Source: Microcoleus sp. FACHB-1515 (GTDB taxonomy: Bacteria > Cyanobacteriota > Cyanobacteriia > Elainellales > Elainellaceae). Taken from it: DNA of 64,000 nt. The notes beneath the pieces were generated by a model. It was not told where the DNA came from. It worked only from the letters and a program-made list of their open reading frames with translations, and searched no databases. The stretch lies in contig NZ_JACJPO010000044.1 in the NCBI RefSeq assembly GCF_014696105.1, forward strand, positions 1-64,000, written 5' to 3'. Shown here one piece after another: positions 48,061-57,053 of the stretch (the first letter of the stretch is position 1; every line of letters begins with the position of its first letter). Both the position numbers and the translations under genes were made by a program.

Positions 48061-49272
48061 CTACCTTGTGCAGAATTTTTCAACGCAGCGCACAAAGATT
48101 TCAACGCCCATTCCCAACGCAGTTTCATCAAAGTCAAAGCGCGGATGATGATGCGGGTAGGCTAATCCTTTTTCGGGATTGGCAGAACCCAAAAAGAAAT
48201 AGCAGCCGGGAACTTCTTGAAGAAAAAACGACATATCTTCGCCGCCCATTGTTTGACATTCGGGCACAATTCCCGCAGGCGTTTCAATGACGGTTTCCGC
48301 GATCGATCGCACCAAATCTGCCATGCCTGCATCGTTAATCACAGGCGGATAAAGCTTTTCATATTCCAAGCTGTAGGTCGCACCATTCGCTTCACAAACG
48401 CCGCGAATCACTTGCGTTACACGCTGCTCAAACCAGTCAGACAACGCCGGATCAAAATAGCGCACCGTGCCGCTGAGCCGCGCCGAATCCGCAATGACGT
48501 TGTGGGCATGTCCCGCATTGAAACTGCCGACCGTAACGACGCCGGACTTGAGCGGATCGACATTGCGAGCCACGATCGTTTGCAGAGCGGTGACGACCTG
48601 CGCGGCAACCACGATCGAATCAATGGTTTGATGCGGCATTGCGCCATGTCCGCCTTTGCCTTGAATTGTGCAGTGGAATTGCTCCACAGCCGCCATCAGT
48701 GCTCCGGTGCGGACGCCCGCCGTTCCTAGCGGCAAATTGTTCCACAGGTGCAGCCCAACGATCGCATCCACATCCGGATTGTGCAGAACGCCCGCTTCGA
48801 TCATCGGTTTCGCTCCGCCAGGTCCTTCTTCCGCAGGCTGGAAAATGATTTTTACCGTTCCGGCAAAATCGTCGCGATGCTGAGCGAGATAGTAGGCAGT
48901 TCCGAGCGCGATCGTGATGTGTCCATCGTGGCCGCAGGCGTGCATCAAGCCGTCGTGCTGCGATCGATAGGGCACATCGTTGAGTTCCTGCACGGGCAGC
49001 GCGTCCATATCCGCCCGAATCCCCAGCACAGGGCCGGGTCGCGTTCCATGAATCACGGCAACCACTCCGGTTTGGGCGATTCCAGTTTGATGCTCGATGC
49101 CCCATTCGGTCAGCTTTTGGTCGATAAATTGGGCTGTAAGGTGTTCTCGAAATCCCAATTCTGGACGCTGATGTAGCGATCGCCGCCACTGCACAAGCTG
49201 CGATTGCAGAGCGCGAATTTCAAAGCGGATATGTGACAGATTGACAGAGGAACTGGGAAAGAGTGCAACCAT
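48061..49272 (-). CDS. M20-family amidohydrolase (N-acyl amino acid hydrolase type)
   Basis: A 403-residue zinc peptidase-fold enzyme that hydrolyses N-acyl or conjugated amino acids. Metal motifs HACGHDGH near residue 107 and FQPAEEGPGG near 140, the dimerisation region GKGGHGAMPH, and MGGEDMSFFLQEVPG near the C-terminus are intact. The frame is open 17 codons further, but ATG 49272 gives the usual cyanobacterial N-terminus (MVALFPSSSVNLSHIR) and has AGGAAA directly upstream. The natural substrate is not known; IAA-amino acid or acyl-amino acid hydrolysis are family activities. Confidence 0.93.
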   Translation of the reverse strand: MVALFPSSSVNLSHIRFEIRALQSQLVQWRRSLHQRPELGFREHLTAQFIDQKLTEWGIEHQTGIAQTGVVAVIHGTRPGPVLGIRADMDALPVQELNDVPYRSQHDGLMHACGHDGHITIALGTAYYLAQHRDDFAGTVKIIFQPAEEGPGGAKPMIEAGVLHNPDVDAIVGLHLWNNLPLGTAGVRTGALMAAVEQFHCTIQGKGGHGAMPHQTIDSIVVAAQVVTALQTIVARNVDPLKSGVVTVGSFNAGHAHNVIADSARLSGTVRYFDPALSDWFEQRVTQVIRGVCEANGATYSLEYEKLYPPVINDAGMADLVRSIAETVIETPAGIVPECQTMGGEDMSFFLQEVPGCYFFLGSANPEKGLAYPHHHPRFDFDETALGMGVEIFVRCVEKFCTR

Positions 49273-49355
49273 TTTCCTGAACTCACTTGCTAAGGGTGCG
49301 AAAACTTCAAAGTGGGCAGTCAAAAATTGTAAAGCAGATCACAGTAGCAAATTCT

Positions 49356-50030
49356 TCACCCCAAGATCAACCGCTCTACTTCTAAGTTTGCAGCAATCGC
49401 CTGGAGTTTTGCCAGGTCTTGGGGGTTGCTCAGGTGCGGAATGCAACCGAGGATCGGCTTTTGCGTCAGCGATTGCAACAGGTTTGGAGCCGCAAAATCC
49501 TCAATCATTTGTGCAGAACATGGCTCAACGCAGTTTAAGACGATGCCTTTGAGGTTCACCCGCGCCTGCTGCGCGAGGGCTACATGCGCGACGGTTTGGG
49601 CGATCGCGCCCGTCTGCACAGGCACAACCAAAACCGTCGGCAAGCGCCAATCCCAAGCAAGATCGGCCATCGTCGTTTCTTTTGTGACAGGTGATCCTAA
49701 GCTGCCGCAGGCTTCAATTAATACAAAGTCGCGAGCCTGACTTAGTTTCGTAAATTCCTGCCAAACGATTTCCAGGTGAATGCGCGATCCGGCGCGATCG
49801 GCAGCGATCGCCGGATCAAGATTTGCCTCCAGCACGATTGGGCTAATGCTATCGATCGGCTGGTCTGACAGTTGCTGATAGTGAAAACGATCAGCTCCCC
49901 CCGCTTCGATCGGCTTCATGATCCCCAATGGACGATGCGATCGATACGCTTGCCAATAGGCAGCCAAAGCAGAAACCAAAAGCGTTTTACCAACTTGTGG
50001 TGCAGTGCTGGCAACCAAGAGTGCGTTCAA
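49356..50030 (-). CDS. bioD: Dethiobiotin synthetase
   Basis: A 224-residue ATP-dependent carboxylase of biotin synthesis, converting diaminopelargonate and CO2 to dethiobiotin. The P-loop STAPQVGKT is at residues 8-16, the switch Lys in GIMKPIEAGG follows, and LIEACGSLGSPVT is the BioD substrate loop. The start is a TTG at 50030, with AAAAGGAA nine bases upstream on the minus strand; no better ATG exists before the P-loop. It stands alone here, without other bio genes. It lies downstream of ssb on the same strand, 307 bases away. Confidence 0.88.
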   Translation of the reverse strand: MNALLVASTAPQVGKTLLVSALAAYWQAYRSHRPLGIMKPIEAGGADRFHYQQLSDQPIDSISPIVLEANLDPAIAADRAGSRIHLEIVWQEFTKLSQARDFVLIEACGSLGSPVTKETTMADLAWDWRLPTVLVVPVQTGAIAQTVAHVALAQQARVNLKGIVLNCVEPCSAQMIEDFAAPNLLQSLTQKPILGCIPHLSNPQDLAKLQAIAANLEVERLILG

Positions 50031-50337
50031 AGCAGCAATTCCTTTTGTGCGATCGATTCAAACCTTACTCTAGCGTGGCGATAAGGCTATCGTAATTGGC
50101 GATCGCGCCTCAACACTGTAGTGCTTTGATGAAGCTGTGAGAAGTTTTGATGAGGGCTACATCATCCCGGCGGAATCAATGCAGCGTTTCTCAGTTGAGT
50201 TGAAGCCGAGGCACGCTTTGATCAACTGCCCGTGAAGCGTTTCTGACCGCGATCGCGACAATCGACCGCTTTCGATGGGTCGATCGAAAGCGGTCTTGAG
50301 CTTGCGGCACGATTTTTTTAGCGCGATCCAGTGTCTA
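50031..50337. other. Gap between ssb and bioD with a strong hairpin
   Basis: GACCGCTTTCGAT (50264-50276) and ATCGAAAGCGGTC (50283-50295) form a perfect 13-bp stem around GGGTCG. It lies just downstream of ssb on the minus strand and may end its transcript, although no T-run follows in that direction. The rest has HIP1-like GCGATCGC sites and the bioD ribosome-binding site; no ORF is convincing. Confidence 0.5.
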
Positions 50338-50817
50338 CTAAAACGGAATGTCGTCGTAGTCGGGGGCAGGCGTAGCGGCAGCAGGAGCCGCTTTTGCTTT
50401 GGCCGCAGCAGGAGCGCGGTTGGGGGCGGGCTGTTGCGCGGCGGCAGCGGGACGCGATTTGGCTGGAGCAGAATCAGCAGCGGGCGGAGCGCTGCTGTTG
50501 GTCGAGAGTTCGCCGCCTTCGAGCCGATGAATGCGGTTGATTGTGAGTTCGGCGCGTTTTTCTTTGAAGCCTTCGGGACGTTCAACCGTGTTCATACCCA
50601 AGCGACCTTCGATGATGACGCGATCGCCCGTGTGATATTTCTCTTGAATTTCCTGCGCCAGATTGCCCCAACCGACAACCTTGAGCGTTTCAGGTGGATC
50701 TTCTGGGCGCAAGCCTGCAATTTGCACTTGCATTTCGGCCAGCGGCGTTTGATTGTCAGATGTGTAGCGAATCTGCGGATCTTGCGTAATCTCGGCCATT
50801 AAAATGCAGTTATTCAT
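50338..50817 (-). CDS. ssb: Single-stranded DNA-binding protein
   Basis: A 159-residue SSB. The N-terminal OB-fold (MNNCILMAEITQDPQIRYT... LKVVGWGNLAQEIQEKYHTGDRVIIEGRL) spans about 1-100. An Ala/Pro-rich linker follows, ending in the acidic DYDDIPF tail that recruits repair and replication partners. ATG 50817 has AAGGAG upstream. It coats single-stranded DNA during replication and repair. It lies 102 bases downstream of the nucleotidyltransferase gene, on the same strand. Confidence 0.95.
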   Translation of the reverse strand: MNNCILMAEITQDPQIRYTSDNQTPLAEMQVQIAGLRPEDPPETLKVVGWGNLAQEIQEKYHTGDRVIIEGRLGMNTVERPEGFKEKRAELTINRIHRLEGGELSTNSSAPPAADSAPAKSRPAAAAQQPAPNRAPAAAKAKAAPAAATPAPDYDDIPF

Positions 50818-50919
50818 GCCAAATGCTCCTTGCGATCGAGTACTTGTGTACTATTTTGATTATACTAGTTGGACTTAAGCGAGGCATCCGTGCGATCGAG
50901 CTTGGGGATTTCTGAGTCC

Positions 50920-53505
50920 CTAACCATAAGCTTTAACGCCAACGCGATCGATCTCCCATCGGTTATCTTCGTTGCCCTGCTCATCATCGACAAATTCTTG
51001 CACAAAGGTACGATATTCGCGCAAGGTTTCGTCAACCCAGCCGCGATCTTGGCTGTCAGCATACAGGTGAACAAGCGGTTCGCCTGCGTCGGGGAGAACT
51101 AGTACCCAGCTATCGTGATGCGGGTTGAGAATTTTGACGCCATCGGTGAGATCCAGGTTTTCCGTCGGATGCGATTCGACCAAATGCCGCATCAGTGCGC
51201 CTTTCACCGTCCAAGGGCAGCGAACCGAGAGCGATCGATGGCAGACTCTCGGCAAATCTGCCCGAATCTGTCCTAATGTCCGTCGCATGTGGTGGAAACT
51301 GTCTTGCTCTTGCAGCGTCAGCATTTCGATCAGCTTGGCGATGCAAAACATCGCGTCGAATCCAGGATGAAGCTGCGGAAAAATAAAGCCCATGTCGCCG
51401 CTGCCGCCCAAAACCACGTTGGGGTTGTTGTGGCACGCTTCCATCAAAGCGGTCGGGTTGGCTTTGGTACGAATGACTTTGCCATCGTGACGGCGGGCGA
51501 TTTGCTCGATCGCGCTCGATGCATGAACGGGAACCACGACCGTGCCGCGTGGATGCTCCGTCAAAATCATCTGCGACATCAAAGCCGTCAGCATTTCGCC
51601 ACGAATCGGACTGCCAGATTCATCCACCAGAATGAGCTGTTCCCCGTTTGCCGACACCTGTACGCCTAAGTTGGCTTTCAGCGCTTCGACCACGTGACCA
51701 AGCTGATTGAGCAGCACTTCGCGATCGGTCTGTGAGGGAACGTTGTGACTCAAGCTGGCATTGAGCACAACCGCATCGCAGCCAAACTTGCCCAGCAGGA
51801 GCGGCAAAACTGCGCCCGAAACAGCATAAACATAATCAATTACAACCTTCGAGTTGCTGTTACGAATTGCCTGAATGTTCAACTGCCGCTCAAAAATTGT
51901 GCTGTAGGCGTCGCTGACCTGACTGGGATAGACAACATTGCCGATCTCTTGAATTTGAGCGCGACGAAAATCTTCCTTGAAGTATGCGCCTTCGATTTTC
52001 TTTTCACGCGCTTTCGATAAGTTGATGCCTTGTGAATCGAAAAATTCGATCAGGAGATGGTCAGGACGATCGGGATGCACGCGCACATGCAGACCGCCTG
52101 CCGCAGGTAGCGTCGAGACGAGGGCGCGAGCAACGGGGATCGCCGTTGCTTCTAGGTTTTGCACATGAATCCCGACGGACATCAAGCCTGCAATCATCGA
52201 TCGCGACACCATTCGCGAAATGCTGCGCTGGTCTCGCGAAACGGTCACTTGCGATCCGGGCTTCAAGGTCGAACCGTAGGCCGCACCGAGTCGAACGGCA
52301 AATTCCGGCGTGATATCGACATTGGCTAAACCGGAAACGCCCCGCTGTCCAAACAAATTGCGGTGTGCGGCATGACCCCAGATCAAATTCATGTTCAGCG
52401 TTGCACCGGGTTCAATCTTTTTGCTCGGCCAGATGCGGACGTTGGGATTGACCAAGGCTTCTTCGCCTACAGTGGAAAGCGAACCGACGATCGCCCCTTC
52501 CAAAATATGCGCCCGTCGATCGATCCGCGTTCCTCTGGCGGCAACGCAGGCGCGGAGGTGAACTTCTTCGCCAATCAGCGCACCGTTCCAAACGATCGGG
52601 CGCTTCAAATCAGCATCGGCTCCGATCGTGACGTTATCGCCGATCACGGTTCCGGCGTCAATTTGCACTCTCGCTCCGATGCGGCAATTGCTGCCGATCA
52701 TGGCGGGCGTTTCGATTTGAGCACTCGCGTCGATGTAGGTATTTTGCCCGACCCAAAGCTGCGGCGATCGCTGCTCATATCCGCTTTCAAGCTGAACACG
52801 CTGCATCAAAGCGTCGTACTGTGCCTCGCGATAGGCGTCGAGGTGGCCGACATCACACCAGTAGCCTTTGGCAATGTAGCCATAGATCGGCTCGCCTTTT
52901 TCCAGCAAAAGCGGAAACAGATCTTTGGAAAAATCGGATTCTTGATTGACAGGCAGATAGTCCAGAACTTCCGGTTCCAGAATGTAAGTTCCCGTATTGA
53001 CGGTATCCGAGAAAATTTCGCTGCTGGACGGCTTTTCGAGAAATCGGTTGATGCGGTGCTGTTCATCGGTGATGACGACGCCAAATTCGAGCGGATTGGG
53101 AACCTGGGTGAGAACGATCGTCGCTTTGGACTGCTTTTGTCTGTGAAAGGCGATCGCTGCCGTCAAGTCAAAATCAGTAATGCTGTCGCCGCTGATCACC
53201 AAAAAGGTATCGTCCAGCAGTTCCGCCACATTTTTGACACAGCCCGACGTTCCAAGCGGCTGATCTTCCTCGACGGCGTAGGTCATTTGGACGCCAAAGT
53301 CGCTGCCGTCCTGGAAATATTCGCGCATCACGTCGGGCAAATAGTGCAGCGTGGCGATGATCTCGGTGATGTGATGCCGCCGGAGCAGATTGATGATGTG
53401 TTCTGCGATCGGTCGGTTCAGCACGGGAACCATTGGTTTTGGCAAATCGCAAGTCAGCGGTCGTAGACGTGTTCCTGAGCCACCCGCCATCAATACAGCA
53501 CGCAT
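50920..53505 (-). CDS. Mannose-1-phosphate guanylyltransferase / phosphomannomutase-like fusion
   Basis: An 861-residue three-part protein. Residues of about 1-235 are a nucleotidyltransferase (AGGSGTRLRPLT, then KPMVPVLNRP) that would make GDP-mannose or a related sugar nucleotide. Residues of about 250-370 are left-handed beta-helix hexapeptides (PAMIGSNCRIGARVQIDAGTVIG). From 380 on the protein has the phosphoglucomutase/phosphomannomutase fold, but the usual catalytic TASHNP loop is missing; the equivalent area reads VRVHPDRPDHLLIEF. Mutase activity is therefore doubtful, a known trait of this cyanobacterial fusion family. ATG 53505 has AGAAGGAG upstream. It likely supplies sugar nucleotides for surface polysaccharide or glycolipids. 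Confidence 0.88.
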   Translation of the reverse strand: MRAVLMAGGSGTRLRPLTCDLPKPMVPVLNRPIAEHIINLLRRHHITEIIATLHYLPDVMREYFQDGSDFGVQMTYAVEEDQPLGTSGCVKNVAELLDDTFLVISGDSITDFDLTAAIAFHRQKQSKATIVLTQVPNPLEFGVVITDEQHRINRFLEKPSSSEIFSDTVNTGTYILEPEVLDYLPVNQESDFSKDLFPLLLEKGEPIYGYIAKGYWCDVGHLDAYREAQYDALMQRVQLESGYEQRSPQLWVGQNTYIDASAQIETPAMIGSNCRIGARVQIDAGTVIGDNVTIGADADLKRPIVWNGALIGEEVHLRACVAARGTRIDRRAHILEGAIVGSLSTVGEEALVNPNVRIWPSKKIEPGATLNMNLIWGHAAHRNLFGQRGVSGLANVDITPEFAVRLGAAYGSTLKPGSQVTVSRDQRSISRMVSRSMIAGLMSVGIHVQNLEATAIPVARALVSTLPAAGGLHVRVHPDRPDHLLIEFFDSQGINLSKAREKKIEGAYFKEDFRRAQIQEIGNVVYPSQVSDAYSTIFERQLNIQAIRNSNSKVVIDYVYAVSGAVLPLLLGKFGCDAVVLNASLSHNVPSQTDREVLLNQLGHVVEALKANLGVQVSANGEQLILVDESGSPIRGEMLTALMSQMILTEHPRGTVVVPVHASSAIEQIARRHDGKVIRTKANPTALMEACHNNPNVVLGGSGDMGFIFPQLHPGFDAMFCIAKLIEMLTLQEQDSFHHMRRTLGQIRADLPRVCHRSLSVRCPWTVKGALMRHLVESHPTENLDLTDGVKILNPHHDSWVLVLPDAGEPLVHLYADSQDRGWVDETLREYRTFVQEFVDDEQGNEDNRWEIDRVGVKAYG

Positions 53506-53827
53506 AATTTCTCCTTCTGGCCTCGCTGCCCGCGCCGTCGCTAAATCTTTATTCTCACCGCTTTCTCTAGCCTATTGTGTTCCGCAAAAATTGGTGCAAA
53601 GACGCAAGATGTAGGGTCACTGTTGGCTGACAAAGCCAAGGCGATCGCTAAATTTTGTGAAGCAGTGGGTTGTAGCGATCGATACGGATGAATTACCAAT
53701 CGACTCCCAGGCGCGATCGCTGTAGCGAATCGTTGATTTCTTCACAAAACTCTCCTTTGCTCTAGGACTTGCTTACCAGAAAAGTTAGCAGTAGCATGGA
53801 GATACCCAAAGATGCAAAAGGGTTCTT
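53506..53827. other. Intergenic region upstream of the nucleotidyltransferase
   Basis: About 320 bases that should hold the minus-strand promoter of the nucleotidyltransferase gene and that of the small plus-strand ORF at 53828. HIP1-like sites are present. I see no ORF, tRNA or convincing hairpin. Confidence 0.45.
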
Positions 53828-53980
53828 ATGAGCAAGCCACTTCTGATTATCGACTTCAACGTTACCTATGAGCATTCAATCAAGATTGATACCGAGCAGC
53901 CTGACGAGGCCGAAGAGAAGCTTCGACAAGTGACCGATCTACTCAGAGATCTCACCCTCCTCCTCACTCGAAAAACCTAG
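53828..53980 (+). CDS. Small acidic hypothetical protein (50 aa)
   Basis: An ATG-started ORF behind AAAAGGG (six-base spacing) encoding MSKPLLIIDFNVTYEHSIKI and then an acidic amphipathic helix (EEKLRQVTDLLRDLTLLL). Its 3' end overlaps the end of the minus-strand ribbon-helix-helix gene by 42 bases, tail to tail. The amphipathic pattern and ribosome site favour a real gene; its size and lack of a recognised family keep confidence low. Confidence 0.4.
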   Translation: MSKPLLIIDFNVTYEHSIKIDTEQPDEAEEKLRQVTDLLRDLTLLLTRKT

Positions 53981-54169
53981 ATGAAGTTCAACTCGTCGAA
54001 GTCGCTGATCGAGATTTGTCATCGTCAATTGCTGCTTGCCAAGAAGATAAGTTCGGACGGCTTCATTGGCGATCGCCGTAATTGTGCTTCCGGTTTCTGC
54101 CGCTGCCCGCTCTAGCGCTTGATAAACATCGTCATCCCAGCGAATCGATCGCTTTTGTTCTCTTGCCAC
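53939..54169 (-). CDS. Ribbon-helix-helix (CopG/Arc-type) DNA-binding protein
   Basis: A 76-residue protein. Residues 5-50 (KRSIRWDDDVYQALERAAAETGSTITAIANEAVRTYL) have the beta-strand plus two-helix pattern of RHH domains, which bind DNA as dimers. The C-terminus is acidic (EEEGEISE). The GTG start at 54169 has AGGAT upstream. Such proteins are often antitoxins or plasmid/chromosomal repressors, but no toxin gene is recognisable next to it. The 50-aa ORF convergent with it is unlike known toxins. Confidence 0.75.
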   Translation of the reverse strand: MAREQKRSIRWDDDVYQALERAAAETGSTITAIANEAVRTYLLGKQQLTMTNLDQRLRRVELHLGFSSEEEGEISE

Positions 54170-54277
54170 GCGAATCCTACTTGCAACAACGCGATCGTAC
54201 CAATGATCGATCGCGTAAATGTTGCATCGCGTAATGGGTTGTAGCAGACTGAGGACATTCGGTTATTTCTGGTCTTC

Positions 54278-54847
54278 ATGCCTGCTGGCCGCACTCACGA
54301 TCGCATCACGCTTTGGACATTGCCCCTTGCTGCCAGCTTAGGGTTTGTTCTGACGCGCAACGCTGGACTGGTGCTGATTTTGTGCGCTGGCTTTTTGTTT
54401 GGCGGCTTGATGCTGGGGCCAGATCTCGATATCCATTCGGTTCACTACAAGCGCTGGGGCGTTCTGCGGTGGATTTGGCTTCCCTATCGCGGCAGTATGC
54501 GGCATCGATCGCCCTTGTCTCATGCGCCAATTATCGGAACAGCGTTGCGCGTCGTTTATCTCGGCGTTTGGCTGGGAATCAGTTCGCTAATGGCGATCGC
54601 GCTGTGCAATCAAATTTGGCAGATGGGCTGGACTTGGAATCAGATTGGCGAAATTGTCGGGCGATCGATCGGTCAGCACAAACTGGCATGGCTGATGCTG
54701 GCGATCGGGCTGGAGCTAGGCGCACTGAGTCATTATGTTGCAGACTGGCTCGTGTCAGGATTCAAGCGGCGTAAAACGCATGGGTGGCGAGCATTTTTTC
54801 CGGCCAAGCGGCGTCGGAAGCGCGATCGCTACACCCGCAGTCGGTAG
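54278..54847 (+). CDS. DUF2227-type putative metal-binding membrane protein
   Basis: A 189-residue protein with His/Asp pairs typical of the family (GRTHDRIT near the start, LGPDLDIHS, MRHRSPLSHAP, SHYVADWL), which resemble metal-dependent hydrolases of the LexA-independent YdjM/DUF2227 class. Several hydrophobic segments indicate membrane location. ATG 54278 is the only good start. The last 19 bases overlap the convergent response regulator gene. Function is not established. Confidence 0.82.
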   Translation: MPAGRTHDRITLWTLPLAASLGFVLTRNAGLVLILCAGFLFGGLMLGPDLDIHSVHYKRWGVLRWIWLPYRGSMRHRSPLSHAPIIGTALRVVYLGVWLGISSLMAIALCNQIWQMGWTWNQIGEIVGRSIGQHKLAWLMLAIGLELGALSHYVADWLVSGFKRRKTHGWRAFFPAKRRRKRDRYTRSR

Positions 54848-55500
54848 CCGATGCCTCGGACGGTTTCGATCGAATCGCGGCCAAGCTTCTTTCGCAGCAG
54901 TCGGACAAACGCATCAACGATGTTAGAGCCAGGGTCGTAATCGTAGCCCCAAACCTGATTGAGCAACTGTTCGCGGCTCATCACCTGCATCGGATGGCGC
55001 AAAAATACTTCTGCCAGCGCAAATTCTTTCGTAGACATCTCGACTAGTTGGTGATTCACCCAGACTTGTCGAGTCAGCAGATCCAGCGTCACATCGCCGA
55101 CTTGTAGCGTCGTTTTGCGGCTGTGCGGGCGGGGAATGGCGCGATCGCGTAGCTGCACTCGAACTCGTGCCAGCAGTTCGGTAAATTCAAACGGTTTGGT
55201 GATGTAATCGTTTGCGCCACCTTCAAGGGCTGTCACCGTATCATCGACTTCATCTTGCGCCGTCAGAATGATGATCCGCAGGTCTTCGCCGCGTCCGCGC
55301 ACTTCTTCTAGCACCTGCCAGCCGTCTTTACCGGGAAGTCCCAAATCGAGAATCAGCAGGTCAAAATCGCTGCTGTGCGCCATCGCGATCGCTTCGTGTC
55401 CGTTTTTGGCGATCGCCGTCGTAAAGCTATTCGATCGCAGTCCTTTTTCTAGAAAAGCTGCGATCCGAGCTTCGTCTTCAGCAATCAAAATCCGGTTCAT
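54829..55500 (-). CDS. OmpR-family response regulator
   Basis: A 223-residue two-domain regulator. The receiver has acidic residues near 8-10, the phosphoacceptor Asp in LLILDLGLPGKDGW near residue 51, and Lys in ITKPFEF. The C-terminal winged helix (about 125-223) ends TVRGIGYRLRV, the usual OmpR terminus. ATG 55500 has AGGAGA upstream and overlaps the stop of the kinase gene by four bases, so it is translated with it and should be its partner. Target genes may include the upstream thioredoxin/ccdA pair on the same strand; that is inferred from linkage. Confidence 0.93.
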   Translation of the reverse strand: MNRILIAEDEARIAAFLEKGLRSNSFTTAIAKNGHEAIAMAHSSDFDLLILDLGLPGKDGWQVLEEVRGRGEDLRIIILTAQDEVDDTVTALEGGANDYITKPFEFTELLARVRVQLRDRAIPRPHSRKTTLQVGDVTLDLLTRQVWVNHQLVEMSTKEFALAEVFLRHPMQVMSREQLLNQVWGYDYDPGSNIVDAFVRLLRKKLGRDSIETVRGIGYRLRV

Positions 55501-57008
55501 AGCTGACTCTCCTGCGGAACGGGAGACAGGGCGATCGGGCTGCGTTCCGATTGAGAAGTTTCTTGAGGCTGATGGAGCATCCGTTTGGGAAGGACGATCG
55601 TAAAAGTTGAACCTTGTCCCAGACGGCTAAACAGTTCGATATGTCCGTCATGCGCCCGAACGAGTGCCTGCACGATCGACAAGCCCAAGCCTGCGCCTTC
55701 CGATCGCCGTTCGCTGTTTCGACCTCTGGCAAAGCGATCGAAGATGTGTTCTTGGTCTTCTGCCGTAATGCCTTCGCCGCTGTCACGTATCCAGATGCGA
55801 ATCGTGTCTTCGCTGGCGGCAGAGCCAAGCGCGATCGCGTCTCCTTCTTGCGTGTACTGAGCGGCGTTTTGGGCGAGATTCATCACGACCTGCGTGATTC
55901 GCTGGCGATCGCAAACGATGCTGCCTGTGGCGATCGCTTCAAGCTGCCAGTTGCGCGATGCCAGTCCGGTCGCTTTGGCAAACAGTTCCTGCATAAACAT
56001 TTCCAGATCGACAACGCTCAAGCGCAGGAAGTTCGGACGTTCTGCCCGCATCAGCAGCAGCAGATCCGTAACAAATCGATTCATGCGCTTCAGTTCATCG
56101 CGGACGAGGGCGATCGTCTCGGCTCGTTCTTGCGGATCATCACCCAGCAGTTCCAGATGTCCCTGAATGATTGTGATTGGCGTTCGCAGTTCGTGGCTGA
56201 CATCTTTGATGAAATCTTGCTGGCTGGTGAAGGCGGCTTGGAGGCGATCGAGCATTTGGTTAAACGTCAGCGTCAGTTCGGCAATTTCATCCGTTCCGCG
56301 CACCGTCAATCGCCCCGATAAATCCGTTTCGGTAATCGCCTGTGCCGTCTGTCTCAGATCGCGTAGGGGAGCGAGCAATCGTCCTGCCGTGAACCACGCG
56401 ACAGTGGCAAACCCAATCATCACGCCCAGCGTCACCTGCACGACCAAGCGCAAAGCGGTTTCGCCCATCTGATAGCGCATTGTGGCATCATACACGCCGA
56501 CCACAAAGGCATTTTCGCCAACGGATAGCGGTTCCACGACTCGGATCACGTAGCTCTCGATTCCAGTCGATCGATCGGATTGTGTCCACTGCTGAATCAA
56601 ATCGTCATTATTTTGCAGCAGGGACGGCAGGTTTCCAGTTGGGGCGGGATGCACTTGACCGTTTAGCACCAGCAGCAAATGCTCATTCGGGTCTTTCACC
56701 TGCTGGTCAACAAACTGATTCAACAGGGCAGTCGTTTCGACATCCGGTGATCGTTCGATCGACTGCTGAAACGCTTGAATGTTGCGCTGGAGCCGACCGA
56801 TCGCCTGCTGTTCTTCCAAAGCACAAAAGATTTTGAACGTTGCCCAAACGGAACTGAGCGTAATGCAAATGCTGAGGAAAAAATACCAAACCAAAAGGCG
56901 CGATCGCACTCCAGCAAATGCACCTGCCCAGTTCCGCCTCCGGTTCGTTCCCTTCGCTTCAAGTCGGCGTGTTGCAGTTCGTTTCATCAGTTTGGGAATG
57001 AAGAGCAT
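55497..57008 (-). CDS. Membrane sensor histidine kinase
   Basis: A 503-residue kinase. One transmembrane helix near residue 40 and another near 170 frame a periplasmic sensor domain of about 115 residues. A HAMP domain follows, then HisKA with FIKDVSHELRTPITI (the phosphorylated His), N-box NLAQNAAQYT, G1 RDSGEGI and G2 GAGLGLSIVQAL. ATG 57008 is chosen; a GTG two codons upstream and an ATG at 56987 are alternatives, and none has a strong ribosome site. The stop overlaps the response regulator start. The ccdA-type and thioredoxin genes upstream on the same strand suggest sensing of a redox or envelope signal. Confidence 0.92.
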   Translation of the reverse strand: MLFIPKLMKRTATRRLEAKGTNRRRNWAGAFAGVRSRLLVWYFFLSICITLSSVWATFKIFCALEEQQAIGRLQRNIQAFQQSIERSPDVETTALLNQFVDQQVKDPNEHLLLVLNGQVHPAPTGNLPSLLQNNDDLIQQWTQSDRSTGIESYVIRVVEPLSVGENAFVVGVYDATMRYQMGETALRLVVQVTLGVMIGFATVAWFTAGRLLAPLRDLRQTAQAITETDLSGRLTVRGTDEIAELTLTFNQMLDRLQAAFTSQQDFIKDVSHELRTPITIIQGHLELLGDDPQERAETIALVRDELKRMNRFVTDLLLLMRAERPNFLRLSVVDLEMFMQELFAKATGLASRNWQLEAIATGSIVCDRQRITQVVMNLAQNAAQYTQEGDAIALGSAASEDTIRIWIRDSGEGITAEDQEHIFDRFARGRNSERRSEGAGLGLSIVQALVRAHDGHIELFSRLGQGSTFTIVLPKRMLHQPQETSQSERSPIALSPVPQESQL

Positions 57009-57053
57009 AAACACGAAGCCTGTGGCTTCAGCGTAGCAGCATCGATCGCCGCC

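Noticed and set aside
50157-50585. 142-residue minus-strand ORF overlapping ssb
   Set aside because: It is a frame-shifted reading of the Ala/Pro-rich ssb linker; the SSB frame has a complete OB-fold and the DDIPF tail.
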